Shown piece by piece: positions 27,365 to 36,826 of a stretch of 64,000 nt of DNA. How positions within the stretch are numbered: position 1 is the stretch's first letter; each line of letters starts with the position of its first letter. The stretch covers positions 1-64,000 of the forward strand of contig JAMXDE010000089.1 of NCBI GenBank assembly GCA_026770025.1. The letters run 5' to 3'. This DNA comes from Craspedostauros australis (Eukaryota; Bacillariophyta; Bacillariophyceae; Mastogloiales; Achnanthaceae). Made by a program: the position numbers and the translations under genes. The notes below the pieces were generated by a model that saw nothing but the letters and a program-made list of their open reading frames with translations, was not told the origin of the DNA and made no database searches.

Positions 27365-27378
27365 GTTGTTCGCTAATA
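27365..27378 (+). promoter_or_regulatory. Candidate self-priming site of Copia-3
   Basis: GTTGTTCGCTAATA begins at the first base after the LTR, exactly where the primer-binding site should be. It is perfectly complementary to LTR bases 27322-27335. It does not begin with TGG, as a tRNA-primed site would. The Tf1 retrotransposon of fission yeast primes with a fold-back of its own RNA 5' end, and this arrangement looks similar. Alternatively it is simply a stable hairpin (14-bp stem, 29-nt loop). Confidence 0.55.
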
Positions 27379-27429
27379 GCACCATTTGAAATCTTGACCA
27401 CCAAGAACTTCACCACCAACCTTGCCACC

Positions 27430-28593
27430 ATGGCCAACAGCCACGAGAAAATCCTCGCGACCTTCCCGCAAGCCGTCGTCGAACCCATCATCGGGGTGCC
27501 AACCTACGAGACCATCGCAGAGCTCAACGTAGTACTCAACGCCAATGCAGCATCCGTGCACTGCCCCCTCGGCAACGGACAGCTTGGATACCTGGTGCTC
27601 ACCGTCTCCGATGAGGTCTACCAAGACCTATCAGCAACCGCATTCGTCGTGCCAGCCAACCCTGGACCCCATCCAAACATCCCGAACGCAGCCACCGCGG
27701 CCCAGATCAGCGCAGCCACCAGCATCCACAAAGAACAGGAGCGCCTCTGGAAGGAGTACCGAGCTGTGGACAACGCGCTCAAGCAGCAGTTGCTCAGCGC
27801 CGTCGAAGACCAATACGTGCGAACGTTGCGGCACAACATCGTCGGATACGCCAACGCATCCACGCTCGACATCTTGAACCACTTGTACAGCACGTACGGC
27901 AAGATCACCCCACAAGACCTCGACAAAAACGACAAGACCATGAAGACTCCGTTCAACCCATCGGAACCCTTCGAAGTCCTGGTCGCCCAAATCGAGACAG
28001 CTCGCGATTTGGCGGTTGCCGCCAAAACGCCCTACACCAATCACCAGCTCGTGGCAGTCGCCTACAACTTGGTTTTCCAAACACAAGCATTCCCCGAAGC
28101 ATGCCGATCTTTCCGCGCTCTCAGTGCCGCCGATAAGACTTGGACCCGCTTCAAAGCGGACTTCGCGGCAGCTCACCAAGACCACCGCGAAACCCAAATC
28201 GCCACAGCCGCAGGAGGGTACCAAAGCGCGCATGCCGCTGTCTCCGCCGAGGAGACAGCCGACGCTCTGGCCAACCTCGCATCTGCCACAGCAGCAGACC
28301 GCAGTTCCGTGGCCCAACTCACAGCCAGCAACGCAAACCTCGTCCAGCAACTGACCGAGCTGACCGCGATGGTGACGAAGCTCCAAGCCGGCGCCAACAT
28401 GGCCAACACCGGCCCCGCCAAGCAGAAGGGACGCAAGAAGCAGTTCACCTCCTACTGCTGGACCCACGGGTACAAGGTAGCACCGACGCACACCAGCGCG
28501 ACATGCAACAATCCAGCCCACGGACACAAGCAGGAGGCCACTCGCGAGAACACGATGGGAGGATCTACCGACGGGGCACCCACGAGCACTTGA
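27430..28593 (+). CDS. gag: Copia-3 Gag, 387 aa, ends in UGA followed by C
   Basis: Start ATG 27430 in strong context (GCCACCATGG). A copia-type Gag core includes the block LKQQLLSAVEDQYVRTLR and a central LYSTYGKI segment. Near the C-terminus a zinc-knuckle-like C343-x2-H346-x7-H354-x4-C359 lies in YCWTHG...HTSATC, followed by NPAHGHK, a motif I associate with Gag of algal and oomycete Copia elements. Stop TGA at 28591-28593 is followed by CGA. The same frame is open directly after it into the protease, so readthrough would make Gag-Pol. Because the LTRs are identical and the element is new, the stop is probably a working feature and not decay. Confidence 0.9.
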   Translation: MANSHEKILATFPQAVVEPIIGVPTYETIAELNVVLNANAASVHCPLGNGQLGYLVLTVSDEVYQDLSATAFVVPANPGPHPNIPNAATAAQISAATSIHKEQERLWKEYRAVDNALKQQLLSAVEDQYVRTLRHNIVGYANASTLDILNHLYSTYGKITPQDLDKNDKTMKTPFNPSEPFEVLVAQIETARDLAVAAKTPYTNHQLVAVAYNLVFQTQAFPEACRSFRALSAADKTWTRFKADFAAAHQDHRETQIATAAGGYQSAHAAVSAEETADALANLASATAADRSSVAQLTASNANLVQQLTELTAMVTKLQAGANMANTGPAKQKGRKKQFTSYCWTHGYKVAPTHTSATCNNPAHGHKQEATRENTMGGSTDGAPTST

Positions 28594-31500
28594 CGAACAC
28601 GGCAGGAGCACAGTAAACAAGTAACGTTCGCCGTTACTACCACAACGTCATGTGATCCTGCCCTTGCCATAGTCGACTCTGGTTGCACAAGTCACTTCCT
28701 GCGCCCTGCTGATCCGTGCCTTGGCCGAAAGCCTGACGACAAACCGTTGACCGTTGCCCTGCCCGACGGATCCGCAATCGAATCCTCTCACCAAGCCACG
28801 GTGAGCATTGCCAATGTACCGCAGCATGCGTGCACAGCACGAGTGTTTCCGCAGCTTTCCAGCGCGGCACTTGTGTCAGTGGGCCAACTGTGTGACCACG
28901 GCATGACGGTGGACTTCGACCAAGAAGCCGTGAGAATTCGGAAAAACGGAAACACGATTCACACGGGACGTCGGCATCAAGTTGACGGTATGTATCGCAT
29001 CAACATACAACCGCCCACGCCGGCGTCGCCGAATTTGGCCAATCACATCCACCACACATCAACCAAGATGGAGCTCGCCAAATATTACCACCAATGCTGC
29101 TTCAGTCCCTCGGTATCAACTTTCACGGCAGCCATCAAGAAAGGTTTCTTCTCCTCGTGGCCCGGCCTCACCGAGCAATTGGTGCAAAAGTTCCTTCCAC
29201 CATCGGCGGCAACTGCGACTGGACACCTTCGCCAGAAATATCAGAACACGCAGTCAACACGCAAACACTGCAACAACGTCACCCAGTCCACCAAGAACGC
29301 CAACGAACCACGAGACGTGTACATGGATGTATACCGACCGACCGGAAAAATTTACACCGACCAAACAGGCCGGTTCCCCGTCACGTCCAGTCGCGGGTAC
29401 CAATACATCATGGTGATGTATGACCAAGATTCCAACGCGATCCTGTCACGGCCAATGCGCAGCCGTCACGCATCGGAACTCTCGCGGGCGTGTGACGAAC
29501 TTTTGTCGGTTCTCCTACGCGGGGGAATGACACCACGTTTTCATCGCCTGGATAACGAAGCGCCAGCCGAATTGAAGCACCTCATCCAGTCAAAAGGCAT
29601 CGAATACCAGCTCGTACCACCGGGCATACACCGGCGCAACGCAGCCGAACGAGCTATATCCACATGGAAAGACCACTTCATCGCAGGTCTGGCGACAGCC
29701 GACGAAGCCTTCCCGCAACACCTATGGTGCCAGCTCCTGCCCCAGTGTGACATCACCCTCAATCTGATGCGACCGGCACGCGTCAACCCACACATCTCCG
29801 CGTATCATGCACTGCACGGCAACTTCGACTTCAACGCAACGCCAATGGCACCACCAGGAACCAAAGCCATCGTACATGACAAGCCGAGCAGCCGAGCCAC
29901 ATGGGCACCACATGGAACCCCAGGGTGGTATGTGTCCCCAGCCATGGAACACTACAGATGCTACAAAGTGTACTGCACTAGCACGCGCAAAACGCGCATC
30001 ACAGACACAATCGAGCTCACGCCAAGCAAGTGCGCCATCCCCATGCCCACAAATGCAGACATGGCCATCAAGGCAGCAAGCGACCTCGCCGCAGCGCTCC
30101 AAACGCCATTCCTGCCAGTACAAGCAATCGGAGACCGACAACTCCAAGCCCTTGAACAGCTTGAACGGATATTCCAAACAGCGGTAACATCAACAGAGAC
30201 GGCACCACCTCCGAGGGTGGGCAAGCCCACGCAAACACCACCGAGGGTGCCAACACGCACGCGGGACACCACCGTCACAGCCATCACGCGGCCACCTCCG
30301 AGGGTGCCCACAGCAACACCCGTAGTATCTGACGACGAAGGCGACGACGAAAGCGACGACGAAAGTGCAACGAACGTCACACGAACAGCGCCACAAGCAA
30401 CAGCGCCGAGAACGCGACTACGCACGGGAGCCATCCAGCGACGCACGTGGGCACAGGACGCACACACCGCCAACGCAGTCATCGATGAGAGAACGGGCAC
30501 AGCGTATGAGTATCGTCATCTCATTGCAGGCAAAGTGCACGGACACACCCCAGAACAGTGGTACAAGTCGTTTGCAAACGAGATCGGCCGGCTAGCACAA
30601 GGCATTGGAACGCGAATACCGGCGTCGGCAGCAACCAACACAATTTTCTTCGTGCCCAAATCGGCCGTGCCGCACGGCCGAACCATCACATACGGCAGAA
30701 TTGTGTGCGCCGTACGGCCACAAAAAGCGGAGACACATCGGACGAGACTCACCGTCGGCGGTAACCTCATCGATTACCCCTTCGACGTCCACACACCGAC
30801 CGCCGAACTCACCACGGCCAAATGTCTCTTCAACAGCGTCGTCTCCACGCAAGGTGCACGATTCATGACCATCGACATCAAAGATTTCTACCTCAACACA
30901 GACATGAACAGATACGAGTACATGCGAATGCCGATCGCCATGCTACCACCGAAAGTCATCGAACAATACCAACTACGACAGCTCGAACACAAAGGCAATG
31001 TGTACGTCGAAGTCCGCAAGGGAATGTACGGCCTACCGCAAGCAGGCAAAATCGCCAACGTGAAACTCCAGAAGCACTTGGCCAAATTCGGATACCGCCC
31101 GGTGCCACACACGCCAGGACTGTGGAAACATGACCACAGACCAGTCACCTTCACACTCGTCGTCGACGACTTCGGAGTCAAATACGTCGGGAAGGAACAC
31201 GCGCAGCACCTCATCGCAGCCCTGCAAACTATCTACAAGTGCACAATCGAGTGGAGCGGTGACCTCTACTGCGGCGTCAGTCTGGCATGGAACTACGAAC
31301 AGCACACCGTCGAGCTGTCCATGCCAGGATACATCAAGAAAGCGCTACACAAATTCCAGCACGTCCTCCCCACCAAACCGCAGCATGCGCCAGCACCATG
31401 TGAAGCACCTGTCTACGGCGCGCGAACACAAGAACCCAAGCTGGATGATACGGCACCGGTCCTCCCCGCCGAAGAAATCATCCGCATTCGACAGATAGTA

Positions 31501-32385
31501 GGAACGCTACTATACTACGCGAGAGCCGTGGATCCAACCATCCTGCCCGCCGTCAGTGACATCGCGACGCAGCAGGCACATGCAACACGGAACACACAGA
31601 AACGAGTCCACCAGCTACTCGACTACTGCGCATCCCATCCCGAAGCCACCATCGTCTACAACGCGAGCGACATGGTCCTGCACGTGGACAGCGACGCCTC
31701 ATACTTGAGCTTGCCGAAAGCACGCAGCCGAGCTGGGGGACACATGTACCTCAGCAACAAATCCAAAGACAACACCAAGGCCCCCGCCCACCCACCGCCA
31801 AACAACGGCGCAATCCACACCGTCTGCAACAAAATGCAGCATGTGATGAGCTCAGCCGCGGAGGCCGAAGTCGGGGCACTCTACCTGAATTGCACCGCCG
31901 CAGCCGCACTGCGAACTACACTAGACGAACTGGGACACCGGCAACCGCCTACACCCATCAAAACCGACAATTCCACCGCATCAGGGATTGTGAACAAGAC
32001 CATGAAGCAACGACGCACCAGAGCAATGGATATGCGCTTCTACTGGGTGCGAGATCGCATCCAACAGGGCCAGTTCATCGTATACTGGGCACCGGGATCA
32101 GACAATCTCGCCGACTACTTCACCAAGCATCACCCGACCGCCCATCATCGCAAAATGCGAGAAGTCTACCTCAAGCCGACTCCAGACAGCAGCAAACACG
32201 CAAGACAAAGCATGTTGGGAGTTACGCGAGGGTGTATTGATTCTAGTCCCACTCGTGACCCGTCTGCCCTGCGTACGCAAAGCGCGCACCTCGCGCCCAC
32301 TTTTCTCCTAGAGCATAGCAAGACACCAGCAGGAGATCTGACCGCAACTCCACAGCTAATCAATGCAATCTCTCATAAATATTAG
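28594..32385 (+). CDS. pol: Copia-3 Pol: protease, integrase, RT, RNase H
   Basis: Read in the gag frame without its own ATG near the start. Protease is AIVDSGCTSHFL (Asp codon 28675). Integrase D,D,E codons are 29359 (YTDQTG), 29551 (RLDNEAP) and 29647 (NAAERAIS). A Pro/Thr-rich acidic linker follows. RT has TIDIKDFYLNT and the catalytic VVDDFGVKYVG (31165-31170). RNase H has HVDSDASY, AAEAEVGAL and KTDNSTA, and the tail DNLADYFTKHH. The frame then runs about 50 codons into the 3' LTR (from 32235) and stops at TAG 32383-32385, inside the LTR and just at the start of its self-complementary segment. Gag plus Pol make 1651 codons. Confidence 0.93.
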   Translation, partial: RTRQEHSKQVTFAVTTTTSCDPALAIVDSGCTSHFLRPADPCLGRKPDDKPLTVALPDGSAIESSHQATVSIANVPQHACTARVFPQLSSAALVSVGQLCDHGMTVDFDQEAVRIRKNGNTIHTGRRHQVDGMYRINIQPPTPASPNLANHIHHTSTKMELAKYYHQCCFSPSVSTFTAAIKKGFFSSWPGLTEQLVQKFLPPSAATATGHLRQKYQNTQSTRKHCNNVTQSTKNANEPRDVYMDVYRPTGKIYTDQTGRFPVTSSRGYQYIMVMYDQDSNAILSRPMRSRHASELSRACDELLSVLLRGGMTPRFHRLDNEAPAELKHLIQSKGIEYQLVPPGIHRRNAAERAISTWKDHFIAGLATADEAFPQHLWCQLLPQCDITLNLMRPARVNPHISAYHALHGNFDFNATPMAPPGTKAIVHDKPSSRATWAPHGTPGWYVSPAMEHYRCYKVYCTSTRKTRITDTIELTPSKCAIPMPTNADMAIKAASDLAAALQTPFLPVQAIGDRQLQALEQLERIFQTAVTSTETAPPPRVGKPTQTPPRVPTRTRDTTVTAITRPPPRVPTATPVVSDDEGDDESDDESATNVTRTAPQATAPRTRLRTGAIQRRTWAQDAHTANAVIDERTGTAYEYRHLIAGKVHGHTPEQWYKSFANEIGRLAQGIGTRIPASAATNTIFFVPKSAVPHGRTITYGRIVCAVRPQKAETHRTRLTVGGNLIDYPFDVHTPTAELTTAKCLFNSVVSTQGARFMTIDIKDFYLNTDMNRYEYMRMPIAMLPPKVIEQYQLRQLEHKGNVYVEVRKGMYGLPQAGKIANVKLQKHLAKFGYRPVPHTPGLWKHDHRPVTFTLVVDDFGVKYVGKEHAQHLIAALQTIYKCTIEWSGDLYCGVSLAWNYEQHTVELSMPGYIKKALHKFQHVLPTKPQHAPAPCEAPVYGARTQEPKLDDTAPVLPAEEIIRIRQIVGTLLYYARAVDPTILPAVSDIATQQAHATRNTQKRVHQLLDYCASHPEATIVYNASDMVLHVDSDASYLSLPKARSRAGGHMYLSNKSKDNTKAPAHPPPNNGAIHTVCNKMQHVMSSAAEAEVGALYLNCTAAAALRTTLDELGHRQPPTPIKTDNSTASGIVNKTMKQRRTRAMDMRFYWVRDRIQQGQFIVYWAPGSDNLADYFTKHHPTAHHRKMREVYLKPTPDSSKHARQSMLGVTRGCIDSSPTRDPSALRTQSAHLAPTFLLEHSKTPAGDLTATPQLINAISHKY

Positions 32386-32422
32386 CGAACAACATTGATT
32401 CACATACTACGTCTTATTGACA
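32235..32422 (+). repeat. Copia-3 3' LTR (188 bp)
   Basis: Identical to the 5' LTR and preceded by GCGAGGGTG, a short purine-rich tract. It carries the last 50 codons and stop of pol. It is followed by CCACC (32423-32427), the right target copy. Confidence 0.95.
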
Positions 32423-32427
32423 CCACC

Positions 32428-33070
32428 ATCCATTCCAATCTTCGAAGCGATCAGTGCCAGTGTGGCGGAAAGACAGGAACCGACGAACCAGCCCAGTCCA
32501 AGCATCCAGAGAGCTTGACGAGCAACAGAAGAAACCAACGAATCAACCAACGAACCAACCAGCAACCCCATGCAGAGTGTGAGCGCAGTATTGCGGATCA
32601 TGGTTGACACAGAGTTTCCGTATGGTAGAAGAAGCACATGGTCAGCGATCCATGGCCCATGAGCACCGTATACCCACATGTCCTCCTTTGTGGTGTTCCC
32701 AACTTCATTTGTGAGGCGGATGTTCCTGTCAATCACCTCGGTTGAGCATCGATGCTCTGGAAGTCACGAGCCAAGACGGCGGTGCTCATGCCTATGGATA
32801 GAACACGCATGGGTGTTGTGTGTTGGTGGTCCGTGTGGCAGAAACAGTGGAGGCGGCACGATATCGCTTCGCCTGTTGATTGCTGAACGTGTCAGCCCAT
32901 CCCAACACGCAATGTGATGTTGATTTGGTGTTGAGGACTCTTGTTGCCCACGCAGATGGTGATGCTTGCAATGCAGTGGGATGGCAACCAGCCAAGTCCA
33001 AATGAGATGGGTCGCAAGCAACAGAGGCAGTCACATCGGTGGCTTCATTGGTGGCTTCATCTTTGTTCAA
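32428..33070 (-). pseudogene. Membrane gene of unit X, N-terminal part, frameshifted and cut by Copia-3
   Basis: Minus-strand homologue of 10981-11622. Frame 33070-32792 (NKDEATNEATDVTASVACDPS...) is followed after a small deletion near 32815 by another frame (VIDRNIRLTNEVGNTTKED... and the two hydrophobic helices). The Copia-3 insertion at 32427 then removes the last codons. The gene is therefore doubly broken in this copy, in contrast to the continuous frames in A, B and C. Confidence 0.6.
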
Positions 33071-34330
33071 GGCATTGGTTCACACCTCAAGTTGGTACTT
33101 GCGATGGCAGGCGGACGAGGGTCAACGGTATTGCAGATGCCACGATGACGCAAGCAAGCAAAGGTCATGGTGCACATGGTGGTGGTGATGACAGCTGTCT
33201 CTCTCTCTCTCCTTCTGTCTCTCTGTCTCTCTGTCTCTGGAGCCTTTCACGTTGTTTGCTTCAAATTGATGTGGTGTTGATTGTGACTGATGTCGAGTTG
33301 TTGGAGGCAGACTCAAGGCCACCAGACCGTCCAGACCGACGGAAACACTCAATGACCATTTCGAACCACCTTTGTGTCATCTTCTTTGGTGGTTTTTGTT
33401 GGAGCCACGGAAGCAACAGTGTAGTCGAACGAGTCGAAAACCGTATCCAAAAGACTGACAAAGAAAACAAACAACAAAAGGAAGTCGTCCAAAACAAAAA
33501 CACAGACTTCGGTCATAATCCATCATTAGAACCACTTCTTTATTCATCTTACATCGCTACGTTTCAATGAAGGCAAAGAGCTCCAAATCAATCTTTCCTA
33601 TTCCATCCGCCGTATTCACAAGGGCGGACAGAGCTCGACAGCAATCAGCGGGTGATAGTGAGGGAGAGATCTACTCTACTGTACTCTACTCTATTGCGCA
33701 GGCAATGGCACAGGCGCTCGCATGTCTCGTAGAGGATAGTAGAGTAGTCTTCTTTACCATTGCATTTGCCTCCATTTGCATGCGCTAGCCATCGATGATG
33801 TCACCTTCTGTTGCTCCGGGCAATGCTCGCAGCGTCAGCGCAGCAAGGTGACGTCGAAGTCGAAGCTGAAGTGCACCGAATTCTTTCCCTTTAGTCTCGC
33901 TCTTATATCGGCATGTCAACGCATGATATCAATACTCGCCGTGACCTGTGGACAGCAGAGACCATCGCGTTGATGGTGCTCGTGCCTTCTGCGCCACCGT
34001 TGATTGTGTGGCATAGGAGCGGCCTTCCACGAAAACCCTACAATATCCTGCATGCACATCGTCTTGGTTCAGTCGCCACACCACGCCATGTCACGCCGCG
34101 GCACCGGCGACTTCGTCAACGCCACAAGAAGATGGTCTGCAGAAGCAGCGGGATTGGAAGTGTACTTCCGCTCCGTTTCCTTTCGTGCTGCTCGATGCGG
34201 TCTCCTGGTACAAAGCTCGACACCGCAGCGGCGTTGCGGATGCGAGACCCGCTCCATCCATCCATCCATCCATTGTGGACGGACTACCCAGGTACGAATC
34301 GTCCGGGACCATCTTGGGCGGCACATTGCC

Positions 34331-34843
34331 TTACTGCTTCCAAGGCAAATACAGCTCGCCCCTCGATGCAAGGCGGAAGAGTTCGTAGCTGTAGGATCCA
34401 ACGAACCCAAGGATGGCAACACCCGCAAAAATGGGAATGAAGAGATCGCGGTCAGTTTCGGATGAGCTCATCCCTTCCTCGCCGCCTGATGAGCGCTCCC
34501 TCTGCAGCCGCTGCAGCTCGTTGCGGAGCTTCGACGCATTGCTGGAAGCTGTCGGTAGCTTGTCATTCGTTGACGATGTCTCGGAGCTGCCCCAACCATC
34601 GTCTTCGTCGCTGCCACCATCCGCGTCTTTGATGTTGAATATCGCGGATCCAGCAGAGTGCCGCCCTTCTCTTCTCTGCTGCTGCGCAGTCAGGCCATGG
34701 AATGGTTTGGTGCATTGCTGGTGATGGCACAATGATCGGATTTGGAAGGCTCCCACTTCAACCATCACGATCGCGACGACGAGGAACAGCTGGCATGACA
34801 TGATCGTGGTGACCAGAATGAGTGGCCTTGCTGTCAGATTCAT
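34331..34843 (-). CDS. LPWKQ membrane protein with plastid-type signal, intact copy
   Basis: 170 codons from the ATG at 34843. Residues 1-33 form a hydrophobic signal peptide (RPLILVTTIMSCQLFLVVAIV) that ends in VGAF, close to the ASAFAP cleavage motif of diatom plastid precursors. A Gln/Arg-rich stretch and an acidic linker (GGSDEDDGWGSS) follow. Next is a short charged helix (KLRNELQRLQRERSS), then a C-terminal membrane segment (FIPIFAGVAILGFVGSYSYELF) and the conserved tail LASRGELYLPWKQ-TAA. The frame also extends upstream to 35101, but that part is His/Gln low complexity. I infer a single-span plastid or endomembrane protein of unknown role. Copies in A, C and D have premature stops, so this is the only intact copy in the window. 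Copia-1 lies just upstream (35220) and could affect its expression. Confidence 0.65.
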   Translation of the reverse strand: MNLTARPLILVTTIMSCQLFLVVAIVMVEVGAFQIRSLCHHQQCTKPFHGLTAQQQRREGRHSAGSAIFNIKDADGGSDEDDGWGSSETSSTNDKLPTASSNASKLRNELQRLQRERSSGGEEGMSSSETDRDLFIPIFAGVAILGFVGSYSYELFRLASRGELYLPWKQ

Positions 34844-35219
34844 CAGTCCTTTCCGAGTCTCTCGCTGTTGTTGGTGATGTTGATGCTGTTGATGGTGACA
34901 ATGATGATGACGACGATTGTGGTGTGTGTGAAGCCAACGGGGGAACTTCTGCCGCACACGATTTGCGTCATCGTGGATCCGAGACAACATCAGACCAACA
35001 TTGGATACCTGTACCAAACACAAGGTAACCAATTCAGATACCTTGAGTATCTCTGTATGAGTCGATACCATGGGACGAAACCGAACACGCGGAAACTTCA
35101 TGTCTTTTTACACGCGTCTACGGTTTGGACAGACGGTCAGACGAACCAATCCTGCATACAATCTTGGCAACGTGGCCACAAATTTCATGCAAGAGTTCGG
35201 CGATGGTGACGATGGCGAC

Positions 35220-35384
35220 TGACAACTTTCTCTGTACCTTCTTACCTCTTTACTAATCATATTAGTCACAAATACTGGTCGGGGGTTTGTCTTCGGACAA
35301 CTCACAAATAAAGAACAAGAGCTCCGACCAGGGCACGCAACAACGGGCCAATACGTCTACAGTAGTTACTTGTGCACTTTGACA
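35220..35384 (+). repeat. Copia-1B 5' LTR
   Basis: 165 bp, TGACAAC...TTTGACA, with the ACTAAT-CAT-ATTAGT inverted repeat and the CAAATAAAG variant typical of the 5' LTRs. Confidence 0.93.
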
Positions 35385-35437
35385 GATTAAGAGTCGTGAT
35401 CTACCATCAAGCTTATCACGTTACAATACCAACCACC

Positions 35438-36826
35438 ATGGCAAGACCAATCAACAACCGTACCTGGACGACCGTCATCAAGGAGCTCATTGAGCTTGTT
35501 GAGCTCGAAGACGATGACATGGAGTTCATCCGCAAGAAGCTTGGCAGGATCGAACGCGCCATCCAGAGTCCGGAGAAGAACATCATCCAGGTGCTGTCTC
35601 TTTCGCCAACACTCACCTCAATCAACATTGAGAACATCCTCCACATCTTTGCCTTCGCCAAGGAGCGCCAGGTTGATCAAGCTACCGACTGGGACGCAAT
35701 CAACAAGTTCATCAAGTCCTCTGGGTACACAGTGCCCTCCATCAAGACTCCCGTCGCGCTCAAAGCCATCCAGCTCCAATTGGAGGCGGATATGAAGGCA
35801 GCAAGCCGCAAACTCACTGAGGCTGCAAGCTGTGAGGTCGTGGTACATTCGCCACGGCGCCAGCAGGAACTTAGTCGATCACCATCGACGCCAACTGGAT
35901 GGAAATACGATAAGATCACCATGCCGGAGGCTGAGACATTCAGTGGTCTCAACATTGAGTGGTACCAATGGAAGACGGACTTCATGCGGCAGCTGGTCAC
36001 CTCCAAATTCGCGGACTACATGCTGCAAGAGAAACCACCGCACTACCGCGCATCAGTGGACGCTCAGTTCTACGCAGTGCTCCGCTCCAAAACCTGCAAG
36101 GGAGACGCGCAGTACATTGTCACAGCAGAGGAACCCAGCGGCCACGCCGCCTTCCAATCTCTCATTCGCATCTACGAGTCCGCCGAGAATCAGGCCGGCA
36201 TCGTGGCAGAGGAGGAGGCAAGACTCTCCAAGCTCATATACTCTGGCGACAGTTCCTTTGGGACTTTCGTCAACGACTTCTCGATGTCCCTCCATGCAAT
36301 CGAGGACAATGGCAAGCCAATGAACGATCAGGAGAAGATCGCAAGGTTTTTCCGCAGCATCCGCGACGAGCGATTTGCCAGCGTGATCACAAGCCTACAG
36401 CAGACCAAGGAGTCCTTCTCCTGGGTCCGCGAGACGCTCATGCGCCATGACAAGATCCTCGCCAACGCCGACCTCGACAAGTCCCCAGGACGCAGCCGAC
36501 GCATGCACCAGAAGGACAGTCGTCCCGACCGCAAGCAATCATTCGACAAGACATCCGGCGACCGCAAGAAGTCCTCCCATTACCGCCTGCCGGACGTGGT
36601 GTTCCGCAGTCTTCCACCCGCAGCACAAGTGCTCGTGGTGGAGTCTTCACGCCACTTCCGCAGCACCGGAGAGCTCATGGGTGAGGCTGCGCTCAAACGC
36701 GCCAAGCCTGCTGAGTTCGCCAAAACCCAAGAGCAACAAGCTCAGCGCAAGTCCAACAAGCGCGCGAGATTCGGCAACAAGACCAATCGTGTCAAGAAGT
36801 ACGGACCGTGTGACAACAGTACCTGA
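35438..36826 (+). CDS. gag: Copia-1B Gag, 462 aa
   Basis: Starts at ATG 35438 (ACCACCATGG) and is the same length as copies A and C, with scattered amino-acid changes (for example H for R in ILHIFAFAKE, and AEFAKTQ near the end). It ends in the same TGA CAA at 36824-36826, in phase with pol. Retention of the same stop in the most diverged copy supports it being ancestral to the family in this locus. Confidence 0.9.
   Translation: MARPINNRTWTTVIKELIELVELEDDDMEFIRKKLGRIERAIQSPEKNIIQVLSLSPTLTSINIENILHIFAFAKERQVDQATDWDAINKFIKSSGYTVPSIKTPVALKAIQLQLEADMKAASRKLTEAASCEVVVHSPRRQQELSRSPSTPTGWKYDKITMPEAETFSGLNIEWYQWKTDFMRQLVTSKFADYMLQEKPPHYRASVDAQFYAVLRSKTCKGDAQYIVTAEEPSGHAAFQSLIRIYESAENQAGIVAEEEARLSKLIYSGDSSFGTFVNDFSMSLHAIEDNGKPMNDQEKIARFFRSIRDERFASVITSLQQTKESFSWVRETLMRHDKILANADLDKSPGRSRRMHQKDSRPDRKQSFDKTSGDRKKSSHYRLPDVVFRSLPPAAQVLVVESSRHFRSTGELMGEAALKRAKPAEFAKTQEQQAQRKSNKRARFGNKTNRVKKYGPCDNST

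Larger units (their letters stand above)
27177..32422 (+). mobile_element. Copia-3 LTR retrotransposon, intact
   Basis: A 5246-bp element with identical 188-bp LTRs, gag 27430-28593 and pol 28594-32385. The target-site duplication CCACC is present on both sides (27172-27176, 32423-32427). Units A (11012-11016) and C (55708-55712) have the single uninterrupted CCACC, proving the ends. All catalytic residues are present and the only stop within the frame is the UGA between gag and pol. This is a very young, probably autonomous element. Confidence 0.96.
24638..33237. repeat. Half-unit X (3' half of the duplicated unit, split by Copia-3)
   Basis: Starts at CTGACGTGTCC, equivalent to 8216 in unit A, and continues through ankyrin, BTB and membrane genes into unit B. 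The 5' half (LPWKQ gene, Copia-1) is missing and Harb-1 occupies the junction. Copia-3 with its duplication occupies 27177-32427. It diverges more from A and C than they do from each other. Confidence 0.85.
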
